The notes beneath the pieces are model-generated. The model did not search any database, was not told where the DNA came from, and saw only the letters and a program-made list of their open reading frames with translations. DNA of 33,316 nucleotides, from contig CAMBRH010000002.1 in assembly GCA_945870115.1 (NCBI GenBank), forward strand, positions 1 through 33,316, given 5' to 3'. The translations under genes were made by a program, and so were the position numbers. Numbering within the stretch: the stretch's first letter is position 1; the number at the start of each line of letters is the position of its first letter. Of this stretch, positions 22,235 to 30,554 are shown piece by piece. Source of the DNA: Chitinophaga pinensis. GTDB lineage: Bacteria; Bacteroidota; Bacteroidia; Flavobacteriales_D; Crocinitomicaceae.

Positions 22235-23839
22235 TTAATTTCGTTTCTTTAAAATAGTCATTTTACTCTGATTCAGCATATCTTCATAGGTAGTGAAACC
22301 AAATGGGACTGGACCTTGTTTCCAATTTTTATTTTTTTCTTCTTGTAATTTTAAGTTTTCTTTATAATCAACAAGTGGTGGTTGAGAATACTCCATATAC
22401 TCGCGAGTATCTCCTTCTCCCCAAACTGGATCATTTCCGTATTTGTGATCTTGAAAATGAATTCTTTTAGCCATAACTCTGTATGAAAAACTCACATTAC
22501 TTGTGCCACCATTTTTTTCTTTAACAGTAAAACTTGTTTGACCTGGAACTACATAAACATCATTACATTCACCTTCAATTTGAATGAAAACGTGAATAGG
22601 ATGAGCCTCATCTATAAAAGTAACTTGTTTAAATATTTCATCTAATTCAACTGTGACTTCACCATTAATCAATTTTGCTCTTCCCAAGTCTTCAAACCAG
22701 ACTTCTGGAGATTCTGTACAGTACAGTAATTGATTCCCCCATTCCGTGCCAACAGATGCTGATTTTGTACCATTAGCAATAACATGATTTCCATTAAAAT
22801 AACCACTATAATTTGCATTGTTAGCTCTCCAGCCAACAACTGCAAAATCAAAAGCTCCTCCGACAAGACCTCCACCTAAACCAATTCCATATACCCCAGT
22901 ACCGGTTCCTCCAGCATTATAAGAACCTAGCACACCAATCCTTCCACTTCCGCTAGTAGCATAATTTATACCTCTTAATCCATATCCGCCGGTAGCAGCT
23001 GTTCCAGCCCATCCACCTAAAGTTCCCACAGTTGAGGTACTTGCACTAGTTGTTAAATTTAAACCTGAAGTACCTCCGCCAGTACCAGAGCCTTGATAAA
23101 TACCAACAGTACCATATTCAGAGGTTGTTCCTCCAGTTATTTCACCATAAACTCCCGCACCATTTTGATTTGAATAACCATTAACTGCATAAGGTAAAGT
23201 TGCATTACCTACAGCACTAAATAAATCAACAGCATATAATGTTGCAGTAGCCCCAATAATAACCTCACCAGTACTCAATATCCTCATACGCTCTGTTGCA
23301 CCAGTACTAAAAGCAAGTGTATTTGCTCCTGGACTCCACATTCCAATGTCTGGATCATTTTGAAAGGAATAAGTTGGTAATGAAACTGTACCTAAACCAA
23401 TAGATAACAATTGTCCACTTTGATTCATCTCAAAACGCTCAACATTATTGGTTCTGAATCTTAAGTTAATTGCATCCAATGTACCAAGAAAGTTTGTTCC
23501 TGCAACGGTATTCCAATTACCCAAAGTATTCCATGCATTGTTACTTGACATAATTCGAACCCATTTTGTACCATCCCAATAATACATTCCTGGTGTAACA
23601 TCAGAAACTGTGGCTGTATTAAAAACAGTTAACCAATTTGCTGCTGCTGTTACCGTAGTAATATCAGTTGTACCAGTTAATGCAACTCTAGGCATTAAAA
23701 ATCCTTTATTCGTTGACACTATATCTAACATTGCTGATGCATTTGGAGATGCTCCAGTAGAATTTATCCCTACATTTTGAGCGAAATTTGCAGTTGAAAA
23801 CATCATTGCAACAAAAAATAATTTTACATTTTTCATCAT
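22235..23839 (-). CDS. TMF/tail-fibre-like secreted surface protein, module 2
   Basis: A 534-aa protein with a signal peptide (MMKNVKLFFVAMMFSTANFA; the ATG at 23836 is an equally good start). The N-terminal 215 residues match the 584-aa protein of module 1 almost exactly, including VERFEMNQSGQLLSIGLG and NDPDIGMWSPGANTLAFSTG. After GNATL...AVNGY the two diverge: this one runs into a Gly/Thr-rich stalk (GSGTGGGTSGLNLTTSASTS, VGWRANNANYSG). It ends with its own head: WFEDLGRAKLINGEVTVELD, CNDVYVVPGQTSFTVKEKNG and SNVSFSYRVMAKRI, plus a charged tail. Constant base and variable tip is the pattern of receptor-binding fibres, which is inference. It lies 26 nt after its T9SS partner and has no sorting domain of its own. 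Confidence 0.85.
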   Translation of the reverse strand: MMKNVKLFFVAMMFSTANFAQNVGINSTGASPNASAMLDIVSTNKGFLMPRVALTGTTDITTVTAAANWLTVFNTATVSDVTPGMYYWDGTKWVRIMSSNNAWNTLGNWNTVAGTNFLGTLDAINLRFRTNNVERFEMNQSGQLLSIGLGTVSLPTYSFQNDPDIGMWSPGANTLAFSTGATERMRILSTGEVIIGATATLYAVDLFSAVGNATLPYAVNGYSNQNGAGVYGEITGGTTSEYGTVGIYQGSGTGGGTSGLNLTTSASTSTVGTLGGWAGTAATGGYGLRGINYATSGSGRIGVLGSYNAGGTGTGVYGIGLGGGLVGGAFDFAVVGWRANNANYSGYFNGNHVIANGTKSASVGTEWGNQLLYCTESPEVWFEDLGRAKLINGEVTVELDEIFKQVTFIDEAHPIHVFIQIEGECNDVYVVPGQTSFTVKEKNGGTSNVSFSYRVMAKRIHFQDHKYGNDPVWGEGDTREYMEYSQPPLVDYKENLKLQEEKNKNWKQGPVPFGFTTYEDMLNQSKMTILKKRN

Positions 23840-23865
23840 TTCTATTTTTTTAAAAATTATAAAAT

Positions 23866-25119
23866 TTAATCTATTAATATTTTTTGAATGTATTCTTTTA
23901 GTCCTAGCTTGATATGTGATGTATAAATTCCTTTTGAAAAATTTGATAATTCAAAAGTATTAACTGTCGGCAATAATATTTCATTTAGAACAATCCTACC
24001 AGTAACATCATAAAGTTTCAACTCTCCCTCTTTTATCGTTTTTATGTTAATACTTCCTTTTGTTGGATTTGGAAAAATAATAGGATCTTCACTTTCACTG
24101 CAAACTGATTCACTAATTATTTTTTCAAAAGCATATTTTTTTCCATTAAAATCTACTTGATTAATCTGGTAATAGACCAAACCATTTGTAAAATGTGTAA
24201 AATCATTGTATTCGTAGTCAATTACACCAATACTTGTCCCAGAACCGCTAATGATAGCTATTTCTTCCCATTTATTGCCATCAAATGATCTTGATATCTC
24301 ATAATAATCACAATTTGTTTCATTAGAAACTTTCCATGAAATATTATTATTACATTCTTTGTTGCTAATTTCTTGACCTAAAAAATTCACTGGTAATGGC
24401 ACCGTTTGATCAACTAAAACCCACACTGGCCAAAAGTCAGCTGCAGGAGCTGAAACACCGCTTGTTATATTTGTAGCAGTATTAGTAGCACCAAACAATA
24501 AACCTTCCCAAGAAGTATTGGCTATACTCCATCTTTGCGCTTGCAAATTTGCTTCCGTTAGTGTATTTGCACCAGCTATTTCATTTGCCGCATCATCATA
24601 AGTAAAGGAAAGAGTTGCATCAGGAATTGTAGTATAAGTTGTGTTATCTAAAATCCAAAAACGATCTACAACCATTAAAGATTGATCTGCATCTGGAGAT
24701 CCACCATTCATTGTAGTAACTGCAGTTGGAAAAGTTGGGTAAGCCGTGTTTGCATCTGTAGCTGTTTCATAAGTACTGAAATTAAATGTTCCACCTGCAT
24801 TTCCAGCAGATGTAATATTCATTTCCATTGGGATTTTAACTCCATTACCTCCTTGCACAATTGGTTTTGTTGTCCATGGAATTATATAATTACCAGTTGA
24901 ATTCGATATTTCCCAGACTAATTGATTTCTTTCTCCTTCAGAAACTATATTTCCGCCAGTTCCAGCTAGTGTGATAGCATTCGGATTTGAATTATCTAAA
25001 ACAACTTTGGCATTATTTGAAATAATCAAAAAAACATTATCATTCAATATCAATCTTTCTTGGCTTGATACTAAAATTGGAAATATTAAAATGATGAGAG
25101 TAGAGATTATTATTTTCAT
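23866..25119 (-). CDS. T9SS-sorted secreted protein, module 2 (417 aa)
   Basis: It has exactly the same length as the module 1 protein and the same domain order. A signal peptide ends PILVSSQ. Next is the beta-rich domain with VFLIISNNAKVVLDNSNPNA and GGNIVSEGERNQLVWEISNS, then an Fn3-like segment with YYEISRSFDGNKWEEIAIIS. The T9SS sorting domain follows (FPNPTKGSINIKTIKEGELK, LYDVTGRIVLN, FSKGIYTSHIKLG, ending QKILID). The first domain is almost unchanged between copies. The Fn3-like segment (about 250-345) has diverged most. It heads the second operon, 26 nt before the fibre gene, with a promoter box and shared upstream element equivalent to module 1. A carrier or anchor role for the fibre is plausible but not shown. 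Confidence 0.9.
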   Translation of the reverse strand: MKIIISTLIILIFPILVSSQERLILNDNVFLIISNNAKVVLDNSNPNAITLAGTGGNIVSEGERNQLVWEISNSTGNYIIPWTTKPIVQGGNGVKIPMEMNITSAGNAGGTFNFSTYETATDANTAYPTFPTAVTTMNGGSPDADQSLMVVDRFWILDNTTYTTIPDATLSFTYDDAANEIAGANTLTEANLQAQRWSIANTSWEGLLFGATNTATNITSGVSAPAADFWPVWVLVDQTVPLPVNFLGQEISNKECNNNISWKVSNETNCDYYEISRSFDGNKWEEIAIISGSGTSIGVIDYEYNDFTHFTNGLVYYQINQVDFNGKKYAFEKIISESVCSESEDPIIFPNPTKGSINIKTIKEGELKLYDVTGRIVLNEILLPTVNTFELSNFSKGIYTSHIKLGLKEYIQKILID

Positions 25120-25191
25120 TATTTTAAGTTTTAGCTTTTAGTTTCAATTGTTTAAATGAAGTTTATACAAAAACAAATAAACGCTTATACA

Positions 25192-25199
25192 CAAACTTA
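25192..25199 (-). promoter_or_regulatory. -7 box of surface module 2
   Basis: Reads TAAGTTTG on the minus strand, a perfect TAnnTTTG, about 73 bp before the ATG at 25119. No well-spaced -33 TTG is seen. Confidence 0.5.
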
Positions 25200-25378
25200 C
25201 AAAAAAAAATTCATTTTTAAAAATTACACAAAAAATCTTATTTTCAATTTACAAATAAAATTTTTTAAAAACCTGTATACTAGACGTTTAGCAATGTGAC
25301 CAGTTCTACTTTTTTCTTTAAATTAAAACAAAATGCCACTAAAACGGGATAATAATAATCAAAAGCACCTTTTTAAAC

Positions 25379-25404
25379 AAACTAAATCGATTAATATACA
25401 TTTA
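25379..25404 (-). promoter_or_regulatory. Shared upstream element of surface module 2
   Basis: AAACTAAATCGATTAATA followed by TACATTTA, matching the module 1 element (21907-21932) at all but one base, about 260 bp upstream of the start codon. Both are preceded by TTTTAAA(T/C). The rest of the gap 25120-25450 is AT-rich and holds no gene. Confidence 0.6.
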
Positions 25405-25450
25405 GTTGATTTTTAATAAATTAAATTTAAAAACAAAGTAATAAAATAAT

Positions 25451-25483
25451 AAAAAAAAGACCCTTGCAAAAAATGCAAGGGTC
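25451..25483 (-). terminator. Intrinsic terminator of the 1039-aa protein gene
   Basis: Perfect 10-bp stem GACCCTTGCA / TGCAAGGGTC (25459-25468 with 25474-25483), loop AAAAA. It is preceded by A8 (25451-25458), which is the U-tract on the minus strand. Confidence 0.95.
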
Positions 25484-25509
25484 TAAGATTGAATTAATTT
25501 AAAAATAAA

Positions 25510-28500
25510 TTATTTCTTCACAAATCTTTCATTTTTAATTTCATCTTTGCTTTCTACTTTTACAAAGTAAACTCCAGAAGTGATATTATTTGCGTCAATT
25601 TTAAAAGTATTCACTCCTTTTATTAAGTTATTAGTTTCAGAATAAATAATTTTTCCGGTAATATCTAAAATTGTCAAAGTTGATTCAACATTATTATTGA
25701 ACGACTCAACATTAATTTCTATTTCAGAAACAATTGGATTTGGTGAAATTGTAATTTTTGTATTATCTAATTTCACTTTAACAATTTCTGAATAAGTGTA
25801 ATTTCCATTGAAATCAATTTGTTTTAACCTATAATATCTTAGTCCTTTAGTTTTTACATCGTTGTCATCTAAAGTATATCTTTTCAAACTTGAGCTAGTA
25901 CCCGAACCATCAACTTTTGCAATCTTTTCAAAATTGATTCCATCATAAGATCTTTCGATTGAAAAGTAGTCATTGTTGTCTTCTGATGCTGTTGACCAAT
26001 CGAGTGTAATATGATCAATTTTGTTCTCAGCTTTAAATTCAATTAATTCAATCGGCAAAGTAATGTTAGTCATCGTAATATCAAAACTAGAAGGTGTACC
26101 TGCATTACCATCTGCTACAAACCAATATTGCGTACTTGCCGTTAAGCCTGTAATAGTTGTATTATAGGTTGGAGTACTTACTCTATCACAAGGATCCAAT
26201 GCAGTAGAAAGTCCATCAGCTGGAGTATTTAAGGCATTTGCACCTGCAGAAGTATAAGGACCACCACACGCACCTTGAACAATACCCCACTGAACATCAC
26301 CTGACACATTAGTTAATGCAATATCAACAGTAGTTTGACCAGCTGCAGTAGTAAAAGAAAACCAAGCTAAATTCTCAGTTGAAATCGCACAAAAATCACT
26401 TGCATTAGGATCATTTGGACCATAAGAGTAATTACATCCCATGTTATTTCCATTTTGAGTTACACCTGCCACAATATTTGCAACGCCAGTACATTCATTA
26501 TTTGGTGCAGCAGCCAAATCATTAATTTCAAACTGGTATTGATAGCCTAAGGGTACCCCAGCATAATTTCCAAAAACATTATGTGCACCAGTAGTTGAAT
26601 TAAAAGTAGAAGATACATTTCTAGCATGATCAATTACAATAAAATAATTACCAGCAGGAAGCCAAATTCCTTTGCATGGAATATCTCCACCAATACTATA
26701 AGAACTTGCACTAGAATTTTGACCATCACCTCCAGAATCGTTTAAAGCTGCACATAAGTCAACACTATTTGAATTTGTATTTAAAACATCACCGAAATCA
26801 TAAGTATTTGAACCTGGACAAGCCGTAATAAAACTCACAATTGGATATGAATTTGCTACAGGTAAAGTTGTATTTCTCACTGAAAGGGAATAATCATAAT
26901 ATCCTCCTCCAGCAGGAACAGTTAATGAATAAAATTTATCCTCAGTTGCCGTACCACCAAATTCAAGTGTTCCATCTCCTGGATCATATAGACCACAAGA
27001 AAAATTCCAATCATTTCCAGAACCAACTGTTGTACTAATATCTATAAAAGGCGTTGTAATTGGAATTGCTGTTCCACATGTAAACCCTGTTCCAACAGGT
27101 GGAACAAAATTATATGGGTCAAGGCACAAGCCAAAAGTTCCTTCTGCAGCATTGTTGCCATTATGATCAACTACCACATAGTAAGTATCACCAATTGTTA
27201 AAATATCTAAAAAATTTGCAACAGTTCCCCAAGCAGGACATGAACTTGCAATTACAGAATAAGGATCTGTACAATCTGTATCATCCGGTGTTGTTTGTAA
27301 AATGGTTATTTCTGCGTTTCCTCCAGAATTTGAACCTTGCAAAGCAGTAACATCCATTGAAGTAGTTGTTGCTACAAATTTAAAGTAAATCTCATTTTCT
27401 CTATTATCACCACAAGCATTATTGTTGTAAAAATCATTAACAAATGCCAAACCAGTGGCTCCAACATTTGTATGGGCTGTGGCAGTTGAACAATAATTCG
27501 ATGCAATTACAATTGCGTCACAGGGATCATCTGGAAAAGCTGCCACTGTAGATTGAGTAGCATTTATCGTAAAAGCACCTTGATTTCCCAAAGTTGTTGA
27601 AACTCCTAAAAAGTATGTTCCAGCTGTGAATCCGTTTAAGGTAATTGGACCAGTAGCAGTTCCGCAATAATCATCCTCTAAGGTCATAGATGTATTTGCA
27701 GGACATGGAACATCATTTGTTACAAGTTGAAGACTAACATTTCCGCCACCAAATGAATTTGTTGGAAAGTTAACTGTTAAAGTATTATTTGCACCAGTAA
27801 TAGTTACCTGATACCAAACTTCTGTTTCTCCCGCTACAACGCAACCACCTGACCACAAAGAAGTTGAACCACAATTTGTTTGACCACCCAATGTTGTACC
27901 ATCTACTAATAAGACTGTTGCAGAACAAACTGCATCGTTTGCAGGAGCAACTGCAGTATATGTTACCCATACTTCACCTCTAGCACCATTACCGCCAGTG
28001 TGATTAGAGTTATCTGGTAGATAAGCGCCACTTCCTCCTCCACCAGGGGCAGAACCATTTGCGCCATCATTTTCAGTCGCTCTTGAAGCACCTCCAGCAC
28101 CTCCGCCAACAGCTCCAGCGCCGCCTGCGCCACTAGATCCAGCTCCACCTACTCCACCATTTGCACCTGCCGTTACAGGAGTTCCGTTACTAGCGCCAGT
28201 TCCGCAAGTTGCAGCTGCACCTCCAGAAGCACCAGCACCACCAGCACCACCTTGAGCAACCACTGTGCCACCAACTCCAGTAAAAGTTGTCGTTCCACCT
28301 TGAGTTCCAGCAGCTCCTGTTCCAGCTGTGACACCAGCAACAGTAACCGTGTAAACTTGTCCAGCTACCACCGCAAAAGTCTTAGTGGCGTGAGCACCTC
28401 CCGCACCGCCACCACATCCATTGGCATCATTAGCAGAAGTTCCTCCACCAGCTCCACCGCCACCCCAGCAGTCAACTTCAATTGAAGTAACCCCACAAGG

Positions 28501-28608
28501 AACGGTAAAACTACCATTAACAGTAAAAACATCTGTTACTTGCCCATTAGCAAATAAAGATACAAAAACTAAAAGAGTTGAGAAAATAAATTTGTAGAAA
28601 TTTTTCAT
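25510..28608 (-). CDS. Glycine-rich T9SS-sorted surface protein
   Basis: I start at the ATG at 28608 (MKNFYKFIFSTLLVFVSLFA, then NGQ) because the signal peptide follows directly; the track adds seven codons. The product has about 1032 aa. Residues about 25-220 are a glycine-rich domain beginning TDVFTVNGSFTVPCGVTSIE and VDCWGGGGAGGG. Then come several pre-peptidase-like beta-domains with paired Cys and aromatics (NDAVCSATVLLVDG, EVWYQVTITGANNTLTVNFP, ENLAWFSFTTAAGQTTVDIA). An Fn3-like segment follows (ELIEFKAENKIDHITLDWST). It ends in a T9SS sorting domain: ISPNPIVSEIEINVES, ILDITGKIIYSE and ITSGVYFVKVES, finishing ERFVKK. It is likely a large adhesin-like surface protein. It is co-transcribed with the small secreted protein upstream (27-nt gap) and has a strong terminator. 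No enzyme motif is seen. Confidence 0.88.
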   Translation of the reverse strand: MKNFYKFIFSTLLVFVSLFANGQVTDVFTVNGSFTVPCGVTSIEVDCWGGGGAGGGTSANDANGCGGGAGGAHATKTFAVVAGQVYTVTVAGVTAGTGAAGTQGGTTTFTGVGGTVVAQGGAGGAGASGGAAATCGTGASNGTPVTAGANGGVGGAGSSGAGGAGAVGGGAGGASRATENDGANGSAPGGGGSGAYLPDNSNHTGGNGARGEVWVTYTAVAPANDAVCSATVLLVDGTTLGGQTNCGSTSLWSGGCVVAGETEVWYQVTITGANNTLTVNFPTNSFGGGNVSLQLVTNDVPCPANTSMTLEDDYCGTATGPITLNGFTAGTYFLGVSTTLGNQGAFTINATQSTVAAFPDDPCDAIVIASNYCSTATAHTNVGATGLAFVNDFYNNNACGDNRENEIYFKFVATTTSMDVTALQGSNSGGNAEITILQTTPDDTDCTDPYSVIASSCPAWGTVANFLDILTIGDTYYVVVDHNGNNAAEGTFGLCLDPYNFVPPVGTGFTCGTAIPITTPFIDISTTVGSGNDWNFSCGLYDPGDGTLEFGGTATEDKFYSLTVPAGGGYYDYSLSVRNTTLPVANSYPIVSFITACPGSNTYDFGDVLNTNSNSVDLCAALNDSGGDGQNSSASSYSIGGDIPCKGIWLPAGNYFIVIDHARNVSSTFNSTTGAHNVFGNYAGVPLGYQYQFEINDLAAAPNNECTGVANIVAGVTQNGNNMGCNYSYGPNDPNASDFCAISTENLAWFSFTTAAGQTTVDIALTNVSGDVQWGIVQGACGGPYTSAGANALNTPADGLSTALDPCDRVSTPTYNTTITGLTASTQYWFVADGNAGTPSSFDITMTNITLPIELIEFKAENKIDHITLDWSTASEDNNDYFSIERSYDGINFEKIAKVDGSGTSSSLKRYTLDDNDVKTKGLRYYRLKQIDFNGNYTYSEIVKVKLDNTKITISPNPIVSEIEINVESFNNNVESTLTILDITGKIIYSETNNLIKGVNTFKIDANNITSGVYFVKVESKDEIKNERFVKK

Positions 28609-28635
28609 GATATTGTATTTTATATTCAACTTATT

Positions 28636-28914
28636 TTAATTTGTTTTAATTTCTTTTATTGATTTTCTTTTTTGCTGCATTAAAATCAATTTTTTTTCTT
28701 CTGCAGTTAATTTCCAATGTTTTGTTGGAACAACAGAATTAGAATCTAACATAATTAGGTTTTGTTTTTGACCATCAATATTTACAGAATTTAGATTTAA
28801 TTCAGATTGATGCTTAATTGTTGGATGTATACTTTTAATTTCTTGAGCAAAGGCACTTGAACTAAAAATTATTCCTCCAAAAATAAAAACTAAATTTATG
28901 ATTGCTTTTTTCAT
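28636..28914 (-). CDS. Small secreted protein preceding the glycine-rich T9SS protein
   Basis: A 92-aa precursor with a clear signal peptide (IINLVFIFGGIIFSSSAFAQ). The mature part of about 68 residues is polar and basic towards its end (LTAEEKKLILMQQKRKSIKE). No known family and no Cys, so I do not assign a function. It is the first gene of an operon with the 1039-aa surface protein and carries the promoter and shared upstream element of that unit, so it probably works with, or is expressed with, that protein. It might be a periplasmic helper or a small secreted partner. Confidence 0.75.
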   Translation of the reverse strand: MKKAIINLVFIFGGIIFSSSAFAQEIKSIHPTIKHQSELNLNSVNIDGQKQNLIMLDSNSVVPTKHWKLTAEEKKLILMQQKRKSIKEIKTN

Positions 28915-28983
28915 GACTATTTATTTATAATATTATTTCATAAAAATCTACTAAACAGTAATAGAAAATTATAATTCTTAGTA

Positions 28984-29015
28984 CAAAGATAAATAATACT
29001 TAATAGAAAACCAAA
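28984..29015 (-). promoter_or_regulatory. Promoter of the glycine-rich surface operon
   Basis: On the minus strand, TTTTG (29011-29015 region), a 20-nt spacer, then TATCTTTG at 28984-28991. This is a full match to the Bacteroidota consensus, about 70 bp before the ATG at 28914. Confidence 0.65.
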
Positions 29016-29176
29016 ATTACGGATGTTAATAACTTGAAAATCAAGTACTGCAATTTTATTCCATGTCCTTATTTCATGTGTAAAAAATTGAAAATCAATG
29101 CTTTTAAGCCTGTATTTTACGATTTTAGCAAATGTTAAATAAATAACAATTTTTCGAAATTTATTAAAATGCTCTT

Positions 29177-29222
29177 ACTAAATCGATTAATAAAAAAACT
29201 AAATCTATTTATCTTCATCTAT
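29177..29222 (-). promoter_or_regulatory. Shared upstream element of the glycine-rich operon
   Basis: ACTAAATCGATTAATA (29177-29192), followed by a looser second copy AACTAAATCTATTTATCTTC from about 29198. It lies about 263 bp upstream of 28914, matching the distances in the two fibre modules. It is also 118 bp upstream of the divergent reductase gene at 29310. The rest of 28915-29309 holds no gene. Confidence 0.55.
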
Positions 29223-29285
29223 TTTGAAATAAGTGTAAAAAATTTAATTTAAAGGTCAAATTACATAAAATGATATCAAAATGAT

Positions 29286-29293
29286 TATTTTTG
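29286..29293 (+). promoter_or_regulatory. -7 box for the PaaE-like reductase gene
   Basis: TATTTTTG, a perfect TAnnTTTG, ending 16 nt before the ATG at 29310. No TTG is seen at the -33 distance. Confidence 0.5.
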
Positions 29294-29309
29294 TCCAAAA
29301 TAAAAAAAC

Positions 29310-30386
29310 ATGACTCCAACTTTTCATAAATTAAGAATTGCCGAAATAAATAAAGAAGCGAATGAAACTGTTTCGATAACATTTACAGTTCCATCAGAGT
29401 TAATAAATGATTATACGTTTATTTCAGGGCAATATTTAACTTTAAGAGCAGATATAAAAGGGGAAGATTTGAGAAGATCATATTCTTTGAGTTCTGCTCC
29501 GCACGAAAATACATGGAGAGTAGCCATCAAAAAAGTTGAAAACGGTAAATTCTCTACTTATGCAAATGATGTATTAAAAGCTGGAGATGAAATAGATGTA
29601 ATGACTCCAGCAGGACATTTTCACGTTGAATTAAATGAAAACAATCAGAAATCTTATCTTTTATTTGCTTCTGGAAGTGGAATTACACCAATAATTTCAA
29701 TAGTAAAATCCGTTCTAAAATTTGAACCAAAAAGTAATGTTACCTTATTTTACGGAAATAAAAATTTCGGTTCTATCATATACAGAGAAGAATTGGAAGC
29801 TTTAAAAAATGAGTACATGGATAATTTCCGTTTAATTCATATTTTATCGCGAGAAAGTTTAGGAAATCAAATCCAAAAAGGTAGAATTGATAACGAAAAA
29901 TGTGAAAAACTAAAGACAGCATTTTTAAATTTTGAAAAAGAAAACACTGCTAATTGTGAAGTTTTTGTTTGTGGACCAGAAGAAATGATTCACGCTGTTA
30001 AAAATAGCATGCTTGACTTTGGTATTCCGAGTAAACAAATTCATTTTGAGTTGTTTGGTACTAATGTAATCAAAAAAGGAGAACTTGGTTTAACTGAAGA
30101 GAATGTGCATTCAAATGTTCAAGTTATTATTGACGGTGACACCTTAGATTTGGCCTTAGATTCAAACTCAGAAAACATTCTTGATGCAGCATTAAAAGCT
30201 GGTGCTGATTTGCCTTTTGCCTGTAAAGGTGGCGTTTGCTGTACGTGTAAAGCGAAAATAATTGAAGGGACAGCCCGAATGGATGTAAATTACGCATTAG
30301 AGCAAGATGAACTTGATGCTGGATATATTTTGACTTGTCAAGCACATCCTACTAGTGAGAAGCTGGTGGTTTCTTTTGATGAATGA
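29310..30386 (+). CDS. PaaE-like FAD/NAD(P)H and 2Fe-2S oxidoreductase
   Basis: A 358-aa three-module electron-transfer protein. The FAD module has RRSYSLSSAPHENTWRVAIK (RxYS motif at about residues 55-62). The NAD(P)H module has LLFASGSGITPIISIVKSVL and VFVCGPEEMI. The C-terminal plant-type ferredoxin domain (about 265-358) has the cluster ligands CKGGVCCTC (C-x4-C-x2-C) and a final Cys in ILTCQAHP. This is the layout of PaaE, the reductase of phenylacetyl-CoA epoxidase, and of related oxygenase reductases. No paaABCD genes adjoin it, so it may serve another oxygenase or act as a general reductase. All ligand Cys are present. It converges with the SRPBCC gene across a period-7 repeat. Confidence 0.9.
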   Translation: MTPTFHKLRIAEINKEANETVSITFTVPSELINDYTFISGQYLTLRADIKGEDLRRSYSLSSAPHENTWRVAIKKVENGKFSTYANDVLKAGDEIDVMTPAGHFHVELNENNQKSYLLFASGSGITPIISIVKSVLKFEPKSNVTLFYGNKNFGSIIYREELEALKNEYMDNFRLIHILSRESLGNQIQKGRIDNEKCEKLKTAFLNFEKENTANCEVFVCGPEEMIHAVKNSMLDFGIPSKQIHFELFGTNVIKKGELGLTEENVHSNVQVIIDGDTLDLALDSNSENILDAALKAGADLPFACKGGVCCTCKAKIIEGTARMDVNYALEQDELDAGYILTCQAHPTSEKLVVSFDE

Positions 30387-30393
30387 GGATGAG

Positions 30394-30554
30394 TTAGGAA
30401 TTATGAATTATGAGTTATTAGTTATGAATTTTGAGTTATGAAGTATGAGTTTTGAATTATGAATAGTACAAAACATTCCTAATCAAGAATAAAAAAAAGA
30501 TTTTTTCTAAACTAAATTAGAAAAAATTCATAACTCATCGTTCATCATTCATAA
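30394..30554. repeat. Period-7 repeat and A/T hairpin at a convergent junction
   Basis: Ten uninterrupted heptads run from 30394 to 30463 (TTAGGAA, TTATGAA, TTATGAG, TTATTAG, TTATGAA, TTTTGAG and so on). Then comes a perfect 10-bp hairpin TTTTTTCTAA-actaaa-TTAGAAAAAA (30501-30526). Four inverted heptads follow (TTCATAA, CTCATCG, TTCATCA, TTCATAA; 30527-30554), ending exactly at the stop codon of the minus-strand gene. The forward and inverted heptads can pair over the hairpin. Confidence 0.75.

Noticed and set aside
18610-25119. Prophage or phage tail operon
   Set aside because: The fibre-type motifs resemble tail fibres, but the genes have signal peptides, are paired with T9SS cargo, and no phage structural, lysis or integrase genes are present.
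27963-28485. Extra ORFs in the glycine-rich stretch (27963-28148 minus, 28252-28485 plus)
   Set aside because: They are other-frame shadows of GGN-rich codons of the 1039-aa protein; their compositions (Ser/Cys or Leu/Glu runs) are artefacts.
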